Source: Coniella vitis (Eukaryota > Ascomycota > Sordariomycetes > Diaporthales > Schizoparmaceae). From it: a stretch of DNA of 64,000 bases. How positions within the stretch are numbered: the first letter of the stretch is position 1; the number at the start of each line of letters is the position of its first letter. The notes under the pieces were generated by a model that was given only the letters and a program-made list of their open reading frames with translations, had not been told where the DNA came from and ran no database searches. Positions 36,041 to 48,976 of the stretch are shown piece after piece. The stretch lies in the NCBI GenBank assembly GCA_011317545.1, contig WUJK01000001.1, positions 4,073,001-4,137,000 of the forward strand, in the 5' to 3' direction. A program made the position numbers and the translations under genes.

Positions 36041-37619
36041 ATGGCGTCCGCCGTGTTCTTCCTGGATTTGAAGGGCAAGGTCGGTCGTACCCAGGACCAT
36101 TGTCTAGTCGCGTCGTCCTCAAACTAACCAATGCACCTTGGAAGTAGACCCTCCTTGCCCGAAACTACAGAGGTGACATTCCCATGTCAGCCGTCGAGAA
36201 GTTCCCCGTCCTCCTCAGCGACGCAGAAGAAGAGTCCTCAGCAGTGCCGCCATGCTTCTCGCATGAAGGCATCAACGTATGAATATACTATGCTTCCTGT
36301 CGCTGCGTTGTAAATCCAGGCCATCTGACTGATTCTCCCTCGCACTTCAGTACCTGTACATACGGCATAACAACCTCTACCTCCTCGCCCTCACGAAACG
36401 AAACACAAACGCAGCCGAGATCATCCTCTTCCTACACAAGATTGTTGAAGTCTTCACCGAATACTTCAAGGTGCTCGAGGAGGAATCTATCCGGGACAAC
36501 TTTGTTGTCATATACGAGCTTCTCGACGAAATGATGGATTTCGGCTACCCCCAAACGACGGAATCCAAAATCCTCCAAGAATACATTACCCAAGAATCGC
36601 ACAAGCTCGAGGTCCAGGCAAGGCCGCCTATAGCAGTTACGAACTCTGTGTCGTGGCGATCAGAAGGAATTCGCTACCGCAAGAATGAGGTCTTCCTTGA
36701 CGTCGTTGAAAGCCTCAACCTGTTGGTGTCCGCCAACGGCAATGTTCTGCGCTCCGAAATTCTGGGCGCCATCAAGATGAAGTGCTATTTGTCTGGCATG
36801 CCAGAGCTACGGCTAGGTCTCAACGACAAGGTCATGTTCGAGACGACAGGCCGGACAACGCGCGGCAAAGCAATCGAGATGGAGGACGTCAAATTCCACC
36901 AGTGTGTGCGGCTATCGCGCTTCGAGAACGACCGCACCATCTCCTTTATCCCACCGGACGGTGAGTTCGAGCTCATGTCATACCGCCTCAATACTCAGGT
37001 CAAGCCACTCATATGGGTCGAGTGCGCGGTCGAGAGCTACTCTGGAAGCCGAGTCCAGTACATGGTCAAGACGCGGGCGCAGTTCAAACGGCGAAGCACA
37101 GCCAACAATGTCGAGATCATTGTGCCCGTGCCTGAGGACGCCGACACGCCGCGGTTCAGGACGAATATCGGCAGCGTGCACTACGCCCCCGAGCAGAGCG
37201 CCATTGTCTGGAAGATTAAACAATTTGGAGGTCTTAAGGAGTTCCTCATGCGAGCTGAGCTGGGTCTTCCCAGTGTCCGCGGTGATGATGAGCATGGCGG
37301 CGGTATGACGGGTGGTTTTGGTGGCAGCATGGGCGGTGTCGGCGGGCCTGGCAAGGGTGCAAAACGGCCTATCCAGGTCAAGTTTGAAATCCCCTACTTT
37401 ACCACCAGTGGTATACAAGTGCGGTACTTGAAGATTACAGAGCCCAAGGTGAGCCTATCCTCTTTATTTTTTTATTTTTTTTTTGGAAACAGCTTCAAGG
37501 ACAACTTGTGACGATTGATGGCTGACATTGTGTTACAGTTGCAATATCCTTCCTTGCCCTGGGTGAGATATATCACACAGTCGGGTGATATCGCAGTACG
37601 CTTGCCGGACGCTGTCTAG
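36041..37619 (+). CDS. AP-1 clathrin adaptor complex subunit mu
   Basis: Four exons, 36041-36079, 36148-36276, 36351-37448 and 37539-37619, give 448 residues, the family's normal length. The N-terminal longin-like domain begins MASAVFFLDLKGK, and the C-terminal mu-homology domain runs from about residue 165 (SVSWRSEGIRYRKNEVFLDV) to the end. The protein is the cargo-binding medium chain of the AP-1 complex, which sorts clathrin cargo between the trans-Golgi network and endosomes and recognises Tyr-based signals. A Gly/Met-rich loop (GGGMTGGFGGSMGG) before the last strands is a fungal variation. The tiny first exon (13 codons) is supported by the conserved N-terminus. The last intron starts GTGAGC and contains T-runs. 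Confidence 0.95.
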
Positions 37620-40600
37620 GAGCCGTACAAGCTTGGAGAAGGCCGTGTTCACGACTAGTGATTTCGAAGGGAAACAGATACAATGGTGGTGTCCAGTTGT
37701 TGAAAGTCCATGAAGACAAACCAACACACCATGGCTTTTATGACCTGAATACGTGACCAATCGAAGAGTGGTTGAAAAGGACACTCCAGCTGTACAGCAT
37801 GTCTTCCATGGCGCAATTATCCGACTACACTCGGCGAAACGTCCTCCGTCCTCGTATTCTGTCACGTCATGTCGTTTCTTCTCTGATCTTCGGGCTAGAA
37901 CGAGAGGTGCGGACCACGTGCCCATCGCATGAGAGACCGGGTACATTGAGCACCAAGAGCAATGATAAAATAGTTGTATACAGTGGTCAACCGAGCAAGG
38001 GAAAATATGTAACTCCTTCTGAGACGGGAAAAGGGCTTAGCGGGTGTCGTTGTTATGAATGCATTCTCACGTTCCAAATTTCTTCTCTTTTCTCTTCTCT
38101 ACACAAGTTACCAATGTGTTTCGTCTGCATCTGCGTCGTCGCGGGGTTGACAAATGTTGCCAAGTCATGTATATACAGTGATGGATCGGTTTGGCTTGAC
38201 CTGGGCTGAGTTGAGCGGGTAGGTTGACATTGGAATATAGCCATGCCCTCTTCTACGAGCAGCTGTTAATATTGGTATTCTCGTTAATTCCAACAGCTTT
38301 CCCGCGTTTCCCTTAAACGCAAAGCACAACAATTGGTCAGCTTCTCTTATCGTGAGTCGCCAGTTTCGAGACTCTTGAATCCCGCGAGGACAAGTGCAGC
38401 AAGGCCATGGTTTGCTTTCCGCAGAATGATGATGGGTGATTGGACAACTTTCACAGGTCATTGTCATAGTCCAGAGCATGAAACACATCTCATCCGTGCA
38501 ACTTCATACTCTATGCTTATTCGGGACTTTTCTGGTTCCCACGGGTACATTACAAGAACACAAATTTCTCTTCTTCCTCTCCATCCATCATCAAGCAAAT
38601 ACCATACAAGCTTCTAGTCGAGTTACTATATAGCGCCAGAGACTACTTGCTTATATTCGACACCCCTGCCACCCTGCCAAAAGGCTACGCAGGTACGTGC
38701 GACTTACAACAGTTCAATATGCAGATCCTATTATTGCTTTTTCCTTTTCTTTTCCGACAGTACATACATAGTAGCAACGGCCGCGCCGTGTACGGATGAT
38801 AGGCGTCTTGTGACATAAATACCAGCAATGGCGAATTCACTCGGCCAATGCAAAGTATGTCGATGGTTGGTTGCATGTCCTGACCGATGCGCAAAGGCTT
38901 TAATGTACTGTATTCAAGCAAGTATAAGGAGCGAGCTGTCTGACTTCCCAAGGTAAATATACTATGTACATTTCTTACGAGACAAAGGCTCCACCGGAGG
39001 ACGTTTTCAGGGGGAATTTAGTCCTCGTATGTGCAAGATGGAACAGACAAGAATTCCCAAGGTTATGCGAGAACTGTGTTCTATTGATACCAAGGTGGTC
39101 AATGACATGTTCACGTAACAAGCCAGAACCGCGGTCCGGAGTCTCAGATACAGAGTCCTGGGGGAAAGAATTAAAAATTAAGGCCATTGAAAGGCAAAAA
39201 CCTTGTCAGCCACCGCCCGTCTGGCTGCGCACGGTAGGTACACAGAGAGTACAGACTGATTAAGCGATTGGGTTCTGAGCCATCACAGACGATAGCGACA
39301 TCGGCGCAAGTTGGCAGGTGGCAGTCCAGAGGCGTAATTTTTGGGTGCTCCCAAACGAGGGTTCGAATCGAGCAAGAGGTTTCCCAAAGGACTGGGAATA
39401 GAATAACCGGTGGACCATCACATAGTCAACAAGTATGTCGCCATTGCAACTTGGCGGTAACACGACATGCTGCAAGCACACGGCAAGGGCAAGTCGCATT
39501 GGCCAGACAGTTTTCGGTTCTCACAACAGGATCAATGCAGACAGGCAAAGTTATTATGTGAGGGTACTTTGCAAGTGTTCAAAGGGCTGTGAGTGGTGCA
39601 TTGGGGGCTTACCGCAAATCTTGCACCATTGCTGAGTTCCATGCCGCCATGATAGCACCTTCATCTGGAACCCTCATGTACAGTATCTGCTGTGCTATCA
39701 GTTCGGGCCGGATCAACTGTGGGAAGTCACATGATGAAGGTAGCAAGCTTTGTAGAAACAGCCCTTTCAAGGCGCCTGAGAGCCCACCAATAGCAAGGTA
39801 AGCCAGTCGCATAGTCAGACTGGCTTACGATTCGCAAGGTCCTTGAAAGTTTGCATGCTCCTTGGGAAATGGTCTGGCTGATGAGCCACGATACGATAGT
39901 TGAGAGGACCCGGAACTTCCCAGCCCGAATCCCATTTCCTTGATAACACTGACATGTGCACGGTGCCAAGCACCCGCCAGCGGTGGCCATAGCTTCAAGC
40001 TATAAGTACTATGTATACAGTACAAGTAGAAGTCGCTGAAGATGTTCTGACAATGTTGCCGTTTGGGCCGTTTCCAGCTGAGATATTCGGTTGGCTTCCC
40101 GCGGACGTGCTACATAATGCGAATGCAGCCGCGAATTGCGTTTCTGTGTCGTTTCTTTGGAAAATTTTGGAAAGCCAGGAAGCCGCTCAGGGGGCCAAGC
40201 GAGCGGGGAATGGATGCGTGGCGATGCTTAAATTTGAATCTTGAAGAGCCCCTGTCAACTGTTCACTGCAACTGCGCTGTTGAGTGTTTTTTTCTTCTTT
40301 TCTCTTTTTTTCGTGTCCTTTTCACGGTGGAGTCTTTTTGCCGGCTGCTGGCTAGATAACAGGCTGTCTGCCCCCGAGAAGAAAAAAAAAGGTTGGGGTG
40401 GTGTGGTTAGGGGGAAAAGTCTGGGGAAAAGGCGATCCACTGGGGCACAGGTTGCGAATCGATGCATAATATGGCATTTGCTGGGCTGCAGGTGACGCAC
40501 AATGCGACTGCAATAAATTCAACTCATGTACAGCGAGCTGCCTGTGGGTTGGGTGACAGGAGGTGCTAGTGGGCTACCAAGGCGGGCTATAGCACCTAGC

Positions 40601-42904
40601 CCAGTATAAGATGGGCCCCAGCCAGCCCAGCCAGCCAGACCAGCTGGAATTGACAGCAAATGTCAAAACCAGAAACAGCAGGAGCAGCCCGTAGGCATAA
40701 AGCAGCGAAGTTCTCGGGTGTTTCGTAAGGGGTATACATAGTATTATGTATACAGTACTGTAGTAGTATCAAGGTACCTGCCACAAGTCCACGGGTACTC
40801 GGCTGCACATCATGTACCAGAGATCGACGCAGCGAAAGGGACAGGGGGAGCAGGTACCCCGGTACAACTCGCTGTATCGAGTACAAAGCAACGACGACCG
40901 TCTCTAGAGACGGAAAAGATGGGGAAGGTGCCACAGCCAGCGACCGAAAATTCCAGCCCGAAGAGGGCCAAGGGCGGAACCAAGAGCAAAGTACTGGTCA
41001 TTTCTCCTCTTTCGTGCCTCTTCTTCTTTGGCTTTGCCTCGACCCGGGTTGGGCCCGTCTCATCATCATTGCTCCATGTGCTGCTTGAAGGCTCGGTTCC
41101 TGCGCCTACCGCCGCGCACTCTGGCTCTCAAGTTGCGAGTTTTCCTATCCCAATAGCTGCATTTTTCTCGCCTCTGAGAAGCTGGAACATCTTGGAACCC
41201 ACGTGGTGAATTGTGCGGCTGGCTCTTTCTGGGTGGATGAGCCGTGGCCATATCCAAGCCCAACAGAGCTTGGTGTCGTTGCATTCGGGCGTTCTCGAGA
41301 CAGTCGACGGCCTTTTCCGGGGTTTCCTCTGCAAGGAAACGGATGGACAATTACATACATCCATAGCATTCGGAAATCTGTGTCTTTGCCGCCTTGCTTA
41401 CAGCGACAGGCAATCTTGGATATCTTCGCAACGTCGGCTCGACGCTCAGCTTGACGGTACCTGTACGGTGAAGTGCACTGCAGTGCAGTTCGGGCAGGCG
41501 CTGACGAGCATCACAACGACAATTGGCAAGTGCAAGTGGTGCTGGGATGAGCCACCCAGGTTCCCCCGCCATCTGCCCCAGTCGCCCAATTTCACCCTAA
41601 ACAGGCGTCATTCTGGCCCCGCCGCATTCTGGCCCCTGCCCTGCCCTGCCCTTCGCTGCACGCTGAGGGTGCTGTCAGAGTACCTTGGTAGTACCTGCAC
41701 GCGTGCTTGGCCCTGCCCTTTCAGGATTGTTCGCCAAAAACAAACCCTGGAGCCAATCTGCTGCTGGCCAACGCCGACTGCGGATTCTTTACAACTCGGC
41801 CACCCGTCCGGACACTCAGCGCACACGCGCACACGTACCACGCAGTATCTCATCTCGTTTCCTTGCTGCTGTCATCTTTTTCGTCTCTCAGTTCTTTGTC
41901 TTTCTTGCTCTTCTTTCTCTGCAACCGCGACGGACTGTGGTTATGATCACCTGCCACGTGCGCATCGAACACGACGAGGCCATTGCTGGAGACGCTGTGG
42001 GGTGATGAAGGCTTGACCTTGAAGCGCACGGACAAGAAAGCGAAGCTGGAATCCACAAAAGGATCGAAAGGGTCCTTAAAGGGAAGAAGGTCAAGACACA
42101 CCCCAGATCAATCCGCCTTCACAGAGGGCAGAGACGCGGAGAGAGAGAGAGAGAGGGAGAGAGAGAATTCCCCAGACTAGCAACAAAACAGCGCCATCGA
42201 TACCCCTACAAGGCCACTTTTGCTTGGTGGAAAAGAAGGGCCTGCAACTCGACACATTCAAGACGATCTGATACTCTCGCGGCCGACTGCACCCGTAGTC
42301 ATTATCTCTTTCAAAGATTCACCAAGCAGCCCTCTATTCACCCCCCCCAGCCGCAACCCCATCCGCTGCTGCTGCAACACTGCAAGCAGTCAAATTCACT
42401 GGAGAATCCCTGGTGCACACGAGGGCAGTGCAGCTGTCACCATCGACGACCCGGCACTTGCCAGTCGGCATTCCTTAATAATCACTCACCCGGTGCACAG
42501 GCCGACACCTGCGTCAGGGACGAAGAGGCGAAAACCGAGTTGTGGAATCAACAGGCAAGCCCCCAAAGACCAGGCAACCGAACCACCGAGACTGCGAAAG
42601 TTTGTAGGGGAGCAATTTCTACCATTCGTTTTTTGTTTTTACCGTTTATCCGCAGAGCTTTGCTCCCTCTCGACTCTAACCGGCTGCTGCCCCACGCCAG
42701 GCCTTTCATAGTACGCCAGTCTTGACTCACGTGCCCTGTCAAAACGGGCCTTGTTACTAGGCGCTGAGGCAAAAGCTGCTGCGAAACTGAACCTCGGATC
42801 CTTGACGGAGCCTCGAGCCAGGGGTCACACCTTCAACTCTGTCAACCTGCCTACGGTTCAGAGCCGCGCCCCGTGCTCCGTTTCTGCAAAACGACCTTTC
42901 CGTC
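37620..42904. other. Long intergenic region upstream of the Zn2Cys6 factor
   Basis: 5.3 kb without a supported gene. TACATAGTA words begin at 38765 and 40735 (plus) and at 38960 and 40007 (minus). A GA-rich tract lies at about 42139-42168, and pyrimidine-rich DNA precedes the factor's start. A frame at 41213-42016 is long but Cys/Trp-rich with no domain and is not accepted. The length suggests a long 5' leader or complex promoter for the factor. Confidence 0.55.
42139..42168. repeat. GA-rich microsatellite
   Basis: Alternating G and A with one interruption, about 740 bp upstream of the transcription factor start. Confidence 0.8.
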
Positions 42905-45365
42905 ATGCCGACCGCCGTCACCGGATCACCATTTCACCCTCAGCCTCACCCTCACGCGCGCCCTCACTCCCACCCCTCGTCCATGAACTCGTACCAAGCC
43001 GCCGCCAGGCCAGCCTTGGTGAACATCGCCATCCCTCCAGTCAAGAAGCCATCAAACACGTGCGTCACTTGCCGCGCGCGCAAGGTCCGCTGCGATGGCA
43101 CCCGCGATATCTGCCAAAACTGCTCTCGCCTCGGCTTCACCTGCTCCTACGATGATTCCATCCCGCACCACCTCAACGCCGGCGGCCCAGGCATGATGCC
43201 CAGCGGCGTTGCCGCTAATGATGCTCTCAACATCCACGTCGTTGCCGCCCATCCCCCACGCCGACGAGTTCGCCAAGCTTGTCAGACTTGCCACTCACGC
43301 AAGGCAAAATGCAGCGGCACAATGCCCAAGTGCGACCGATGTCGCAGTCATGGACTCGAATGCGTCTACCGCCCTTCAAAGAGATCCAGAACCAGCAACA
43401 CGCCAGGCGCAGCTTCTCGCGATGCTCTTGCTGCCGACGGCACTGGCAGCCGAGATGGCTATCTCTCCGATCAGAGCCGTAGCTTGTCTGATGTGGCCGA
43501 AAGCAACTCGGCTGGCCCCCTTCGGCATCTGCCCCCTCCCGAAGAGAATCTCATCTTGAAGACGTTTGAAAACTTTTTCCGCCATATCCATCATATACCG
43601 CTCTTCTCTTTTCTACACCAGGCCTCCCTCATGCAGCGATATCGCTCCGGGTCCATGGATCGAGCGCTCTTGCTGTCCTTGATCGGCATAACGTCTTTGC
43701 TCACCGACCTGGGGCATGCTGCGCGCGAATATGGCGCGAGATGTGTAGCGGTGGCAGAGCGCTTGATATTGAGAGATTTGGACAAACCAACGGTACTCAA
43801 GATCCAGGCTCTGGTACTCATCATCAAACATCGCATCTTTTGTCGCCGCTTCTCGGATGCATTCATGCTGACTGGGTTGGCCTCTCGTTTCGCCGCTGCA
43901 TTGCGGTTGAACCATGAGATTCCCAAGCTCTGCTTCCTTGCCCAGGAATCGCGCCGTCGTCTGATGTGGTCCCTGTTCATGATCGACATTGGAATGGCAG
44001 CAGGTCACCCCGACTTTACTCTGTGGGCGCATAGAGCAAACATGATTAACCTGAAGCTGCCCTGTAACGAGCGTAATTTCGAGTACGATCTCCCAGAAAT
44101 CACCGAATCGCTTGCTCCGCCTCCGAACCTGCCCGACGGCACCTTGCCTCCGCTTTCTGACAATGTGGGCTTCTTGGCGCTTCATGTCCGCATCCAATGG
44201 ATCCGAAGCAAGGTGCTGGCCTTCACCAAGGGATTAGCCAACAAGAAACCCGGTCCGGCAGATCTCGAACAATTGCCGCGCATGTGCCAGGAGCTACAAG
44301 CAGACTTGGACGCGTTCCAGCAGCGGCTTCCTGCTCCATTTCGCTGGACGGCGCAAAATTTGCGGCTGCGAGCATACCACCCTCGGCTGTGTGTGTACTT
44401 GATGACGCACATTTGGTGGCGACAGTGCCATTGCGACTTGTACAGAATCGCACTGGTAGGGCGGAGAGAAAGTCTATCGAAAAAGTCTATCCAGATGCTG
44501 GATCCTGCATTTGTGCGCCTGTGTAAAGAGCAGTGCTTTGAGCATGCCAAAGCCATGGCGGACATGTTTGCGCAAGTGACGCAGTTCGAGAAGGGCGTGC
44601 CTGTATCGGATCTCGACCTACCAGTCTGCGTGTACCAGTGCGTAAACACGTTGTTTTACACACTAGCAGCTTATCCGGATGACTTTGATCTGTCTCCAGC
44701 AAAGGTTACGGAGATGGCCAACAATTGCCTCAAGATTGTCAAGCAATCTGCTCCCGGTCCTGCTGCAGCGGCTATTGTGAGTGCTTCCTCCACTGAGGAC
44801 TGCCTTTTGACTGCCTGCTCGGTTTGACGAGATATCCAACGAGACTCGTTGAAACACTAACACAATTCATCCTTAGGCTGAGGCTCTTGAGAGACTTATA
44901 GAGACCGGTTGGATCCGACCCACGACGCCGAGCACTGTCACCTCACCCGAGGTGTTGGAGACGCCCAAGGGCAATGATTCCATGGCCGTTGACCCAATGC
45001 TGCAGCAAGACGCGCTTCAAGACGCAGATGTTGCGCATCAGCTATATAATCCGGCCATTCCTCAAAGTCAGCCCGTTGGTGAAGAAGCGGACGACGAGCA
45101 ACCACAGGCGTTATTGCAGGCACAAACGCCTGGTCTACCGCCAGAAGACGAGCCGCTGCCTGCAACCGCTCATGCCGGTATGATGGCAGGGGTGACTGCA
45201 AACACAAGCAATGCTTTTGAAGGGGCCCTAGACGGGTCTAACTTTATTGGCATCGGCAACCTCGGCGCGCTTGAGCCATTTAGCATGGACTCATCCAGTT
45301 GGTACACTGGAGATTGGTCGATGGACCCGGATCCATCGAAGGCATGGCGGCATGATGTGACTTGA
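42905..45365 (+). CDS. Transcription factor with two tandem Zn2Cys6 clusters and a fungal_trans domain
   Basis: Two exons, 42905-44776 and 44877-45365, give 786 residues. Two complete binuclear zinc clusters are present, both with spacing CX2CX6CX6CX2CX6C: Cys 53, 56, 63, 70, 73, 80 and Cys 126, 129, 136, 143, 146, 153. Both have the basic loop (RARKVR; HSRKAK). The second is followed by the basic segment RPSKRSRTS. Most family members have only one cluster. The middle region (about residues 210-420) resembles the fungal-specific transcription factor domain, with ARCVAVAERLILRDLDKPTV and the RRRLMWSLFMIDI block. The acidic, Gln/Pro-rich C-terminus encoded by exon 2 could be an activation region. 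The targets are unknown. Confidence 0.92.
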
Positions 45366-47386
45366 CTGGCGCATATGACGAGCGAATTTGTGTTTTTTTC
45401 TTTTCTTTTTTTTTTTTCAAGGTGGAAAGGGCGAGTAAAAGGAAATAAGAGGTTGGCGAAAATTTTCTTACGGATGTTTTGGGTCCATGTGCCTCATCTT
45501 GTATTTCTTTGGGAGGAAGACTTGTTTTTCGAAGCAAGGAGCCGGCGTGTATTTCTTTTATATGGGCAAGAGTGGGATTTTGAACATCGTACATGACACA
45601 AATGTGGCATCGACATGGAACATATGGATCGATGATGTCCACCCGAGGGAGGACCCCATTGCGTAAATAAAAACAAAAACCTGGGAGGGGGGGCTTATCA
45701 AACATCCAACCATTAATGTACAAATTGTTGCAGCTGGAAATCCCTTTCCCCTCTACCCCCGGGCAGCAGCGGGCCCTGGTCGTCTTTTTATTATCCTTTT
45801 ACCGCGGCTCTTTTCTGGCTGGCTGATGAACGAAAGCAAGGCATCGTCTTCTGTTGCCCTTTTTGCGAGTGGCGTGTCCGCACCCGCGCGCACGGAGCAT
45901 GTGACTTTTTCTCTCGGTGTGCATCTCTTTCTGCGCATCCTCTTCACCCAGATCTCCGTTTGGTGACATCACGATGCAGGTTTTATTGCTTTCACGATGT
46001 TCTTGCAGCCTTATCAGAGAGCTGGATTCCTTTTGAAGCAGTACCTACTAACATGTACAGTATGCCAGTCTGGCTGTCGCAAAACATACTATGCACTGGC
46101 CACGCAGAGATACATAGTACATATGCGCGGGCGCATGGCGAAATAGACCCACTCAATGTCACCATCATCGCATACTTGTCCCACGTAGCGGTTCTAGACC
46201 AAGGGGCAAATGGAGTATTCCAGGCGTACTTCTTTTTTTCCCTTCTTTTTTGTTATTATTTTTTTTTTGCTGTGATTTTGTCCTATGTACCTCAAGCATG
46301 GCGGAAATCGGCGGTTTAAAAGAATGTGTTGAAAAAGGTGGCATAGGAAGATGGGGACTTGGGCATATTGGGGGTTGGTGAGATTGTGCATATGAATGCA
46401 CTTGATGTGCATGCTCTGATTTACATAGCAACGTTTGAATGTTTTGTAATAGCTGACAGACATCCTCTTTTTTTTATATTTTTTTTATCACTTTTCTTGT
46501 TGCTGACTGGATCGCATGGGATCTCTGGTGATGCGGTTAAGTGGTGTATCCGAGTGTGTGCGACGTTCTCCAGGTCGTGAGTACAAAGACGTTCACTACG
46601 GAGTGCAAGTTTCCTCGAAATGGTCTGCACGGTAGCCTTGCTTGAGAGGATTGTTGGTTCTTTTCTCTCAAATCACATAGGCGGACGGGTCGCTCGTGCG
46701 TCGAAGAAATGAAAGGTACATGAGTACGTTGCTCTTCCCTGATCTACCATCACCAATAAGGGTAATCAGAAATCAGTAAAGAAAACATAGCATAAGGGAG
46801 TTCCTTTTTTAGACCTATCTCTGTGTCATTTGGCTAGGTCTACATAGTATCCCATGAGTTAGCGTCCCCGGGGCCCCGACTTCTACTATAGAAGAGCGCC
46901 TTGTGCAACCGAGTTGGTTGGTCGGGGGAGCGAGAGCCGAAGCACCGAATTATTATCTCTTTGGGGGGGGGGGGCTGAAAATGGGATAGCAGGTAGCGGC
47001 GGCTTGTTCTTGCATAACAGCGTCGGTCTCGGGCTACCTGCAAAGATGGAAAGCAAGCGGTCGAAGGATGACGCTATTGGCTTGGTGGTGAGGATTTATA
47101 AGGTAAGTAATCTTATTAGTTGGGAGTAAAGGAGTCATAAGAGATCCTATCTTGTCTTGAACGGCGTATATCACGACTCTGGGGCTGTTCCGTCTTCAGA
47201 ACTTCACTAATCTGGTAAATTTCTTTTCCTCCATCACCACTACCGCCGCCTCCGCGGCCGCCACAAGGCCAGACCCCCTTCCAGCCTGTCTATTTGGAGA
47301 AGGATATACAAAAAAAAAAAAAAAAGGAAAAAAAAGCATCTGCATAGAGACTCATAGCCAATCTCAAGCCTCAGACATTTCTTCTC
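45366..47386. other. Convergent intergenic gap
   Basis: 2 kb of 3' flanks with T-runs, an 11-G run near 46963 and two TACATAGTA words (46111, 46841). No gene supported. Confidence 0.55.
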
Positions 47387-48976
47387 TCACGCTCCAGTGT
47401 CCGGACCACCGAACCAATGCCCCGTTGTTGCCTTGCCGCTCGCTCTGCGCTTTACCGTGCCTCTCTTGTTCTTGGCTAGAATCGTGTCGCTGCTGTTGCT
47501 GTTGCTGTTGGTGTCCTTGCTGCCCTTGTTCTCCGTGCCACTGCCATTCACACCCTGCGTGTGCTGTCGTCGTCCATCTGACACGCGCGTGCCCTCCCGG
47601 TACATCCAAGCAAGACAGACGCCTGCCCCGGGGCCAGCGAGGAGACTGGACAGGACCATGACGCACGCCGCAAAGATCCCACCAGCTTCCGTGTTGCAAA
47701 GCCAGAAGAGCACCGTGAGGAAGATGGCGGTGTGGTCGATCTCGAGGAGGAGCAATGCCGCCGCGGATGTGCGGGTTCCGAGTGTAGTGATGTGCTCGTC
47801 GCTTGCTTCTTCTTTTTCTTGTTCTTGTTGTTGTTGTTGTTGTTGTTGTTGTTGGTAAGGAAAAGAAGAGCCTTGGTGGAATGCGAGCCATAGGTTGTGG
47901 AGCAGGAGAAGGTGTGCTGCGAGGGAGTACATGATCGGGACGGTATACACCAGCCAGCTCCTTTTCGCGCCCCCCCGATTGCTGGACGAGGGTGGTGGAT
48001 CGCTTTCGCGCTGACGAGCTTGGAGGAGCTTTGGTTTGGATTGGAGTAGTGCGTCGATGAGATTCTGGACGAAGGTGATGGTCATTGGGAAGACGAGGAA
48101 TGCAAGAACAGCGGGCTCGTTCTGTGGCGAGGAGATCATGATGGTTGCTGGGAGCAGGAGACCAGCGATGATGCTCACGGCGACGGCGACGGATTCCGGC
48201 GGCTGGATCCTATCGCCGCGGGTGACTTGACCCGATTGTCTGCGCTGTCTCTGCTGCTGCTGCTCCTCTCGCAAGAACGCAGGCACAATCAGTGCTTGCC
48301 AGGCTAGGGCTCCGAGGAGGAGGTTGTAGAGAAGCCAAGGGAGCGTGAGGTTGTGAGCGGTGACGAAACTTGAGCGTACTGCCGAAGCATCGCTGATGAG
48401 GTCGTCCGTCCCTTCTGTCTGCGCATTAACTGGATTGTTGAGTATATCTATGGAACTGTAGCAGCCATCTTGATTCTCGGCTTCTCCACTGTTCCCTAGC
48501 GAGTCCTCCGTTGTATCCTTGCTCTCTTGTTTTGCTCCTTGGTCTATCAATGGCGTCGGTTCTAAATTCTTTGTTCTTGTTGTTCTTGTTGCTCTTCTTC
48601 TTCTTCTTCTTCTTGTCCTTGCGCTTTCAGTCGCTGTAATGCTAGCAAGGCCGGCTACGAAGGCAACGATGGCGGCTTCTTCCAGCTTCCCACGAGTGGA
48701 TCCAAGTGCGGTTTGGAAGAAGCTGACTGCGAAGCAGGCCAGTCTAGGTATCATCGAGGGGAGACGCCCGACAACAGCACCACCACCCACCATGCCTCCA
48801 CGAGAAGTAAGCAAGGTGGAGTGACATGCGTTGTGGGGCGAGCATTGTCTTGTCCAGAGCGAGGCGAGCTCGGTGGAAGATGCGTGGATAGCGACCAGGA
48901 AGGCTGTGACGGTGGCGATGGAGAGGCCGGCAAGAGAGATACTTTGCGCATGGGTGAGAGACATGGCAGTTGACAT
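47387..48976 (-). CDS. Unrecognised multi-pass membrane protein
   Basis: A single open exon of 529 residues. I do not recognise the family. Hydrophobic segments include SLAGLSIATVTAFLVAI near the N-terminus, MIPRLACFAVSFF, AAIVAFVAGLA, a group of four helices in the middle (WLLYNLLLGALAWQALIV, VAVSIIAGLLLPATIMI, VLAFLVFPMTITFVQNLI, WLVYTVPIMYSLAAHLLLL) and two near the end. It is split by an Arg run, acidic loops and a Gln run encoded by a TTG/CAA repeat (about 47824-47853). The C-terminal 70 residues are hydrophilic and Ser/Asn-rich. The start at 48976 (MSTAMSLTHAQ) is chosen because upstream sequence is a Lys/Arg-rich low-complexity tract; 48964 is an alternative. It may be a transporter-like or cyclase-like membrane protein, but no catalytic motif is visible. 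Confidence 0.7.
   Translation of the reverse strand: MSTAMSLTHAQSISLAGLSIATVTAFLVAIHASSTELASLWTRQCSPHNACHSTLLTSRGGMVGGGAVVGRLPSMIPRLACFAVSFFQTALGSTRGKLEEAAIVAFVAGLASITATESARTRRRRRRRATRTTRTKNLEPTPLIDQGAKQESKDTTEDSLGNSGEAENQDGCYSSIDILNNPVNAQTEGTDDLISDASAVRSSFVTAHNLTLPWLLYNLLLGALAWQALIVPAFLREEQQQQRQRRQSGQVTRGDRIQPPESVAVAVSIIAGLLLPATIMISSPQNEPAVLAFLVFPMTITFVQNLIDALLQSKPKLLQARQRESDPPPSSSNRGGAKRSWLVYTVPIMYSLAAHLLLLHNLWLAFHQGSSFPYQQQQQQQQQQEQEKEEASDEHITTLGTRTSAAALLLLEIDHTAIFLTVLFWLCNTEAGGIFAACVMVLSSLLAGPGAGVCLAWMYREGTRVSDGRRQHTQGVNGSGTENKGSKDTNSNSNSSDTILAKNKRGTVKRRASGKATTGHWFGGPDTGA
47824..47853. repeat. TTG/CAA microsatellite encoding a Gln run
   Basis: Ten TTG units on the plus strand, read as consecutive Gln in the membrane protein on the minus strand. 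Confidence 0.85.

Noticed and set aside
39280..39400. tRNA-like GGTTCGAATC word (possible B box)
   Set aside because: No matching acceptor or anticodon arms can be folded around it, and the expected five-pair T stem is absent.
41213..42016. Frame of 267 codons upstream of the Zn2Cys6 factor
   Set aside because: It does not begin with ATG. Its translation is rich in Cys, Trp and Arg with no domain, and the region is pyrimidine-rich promoter-like DNA.
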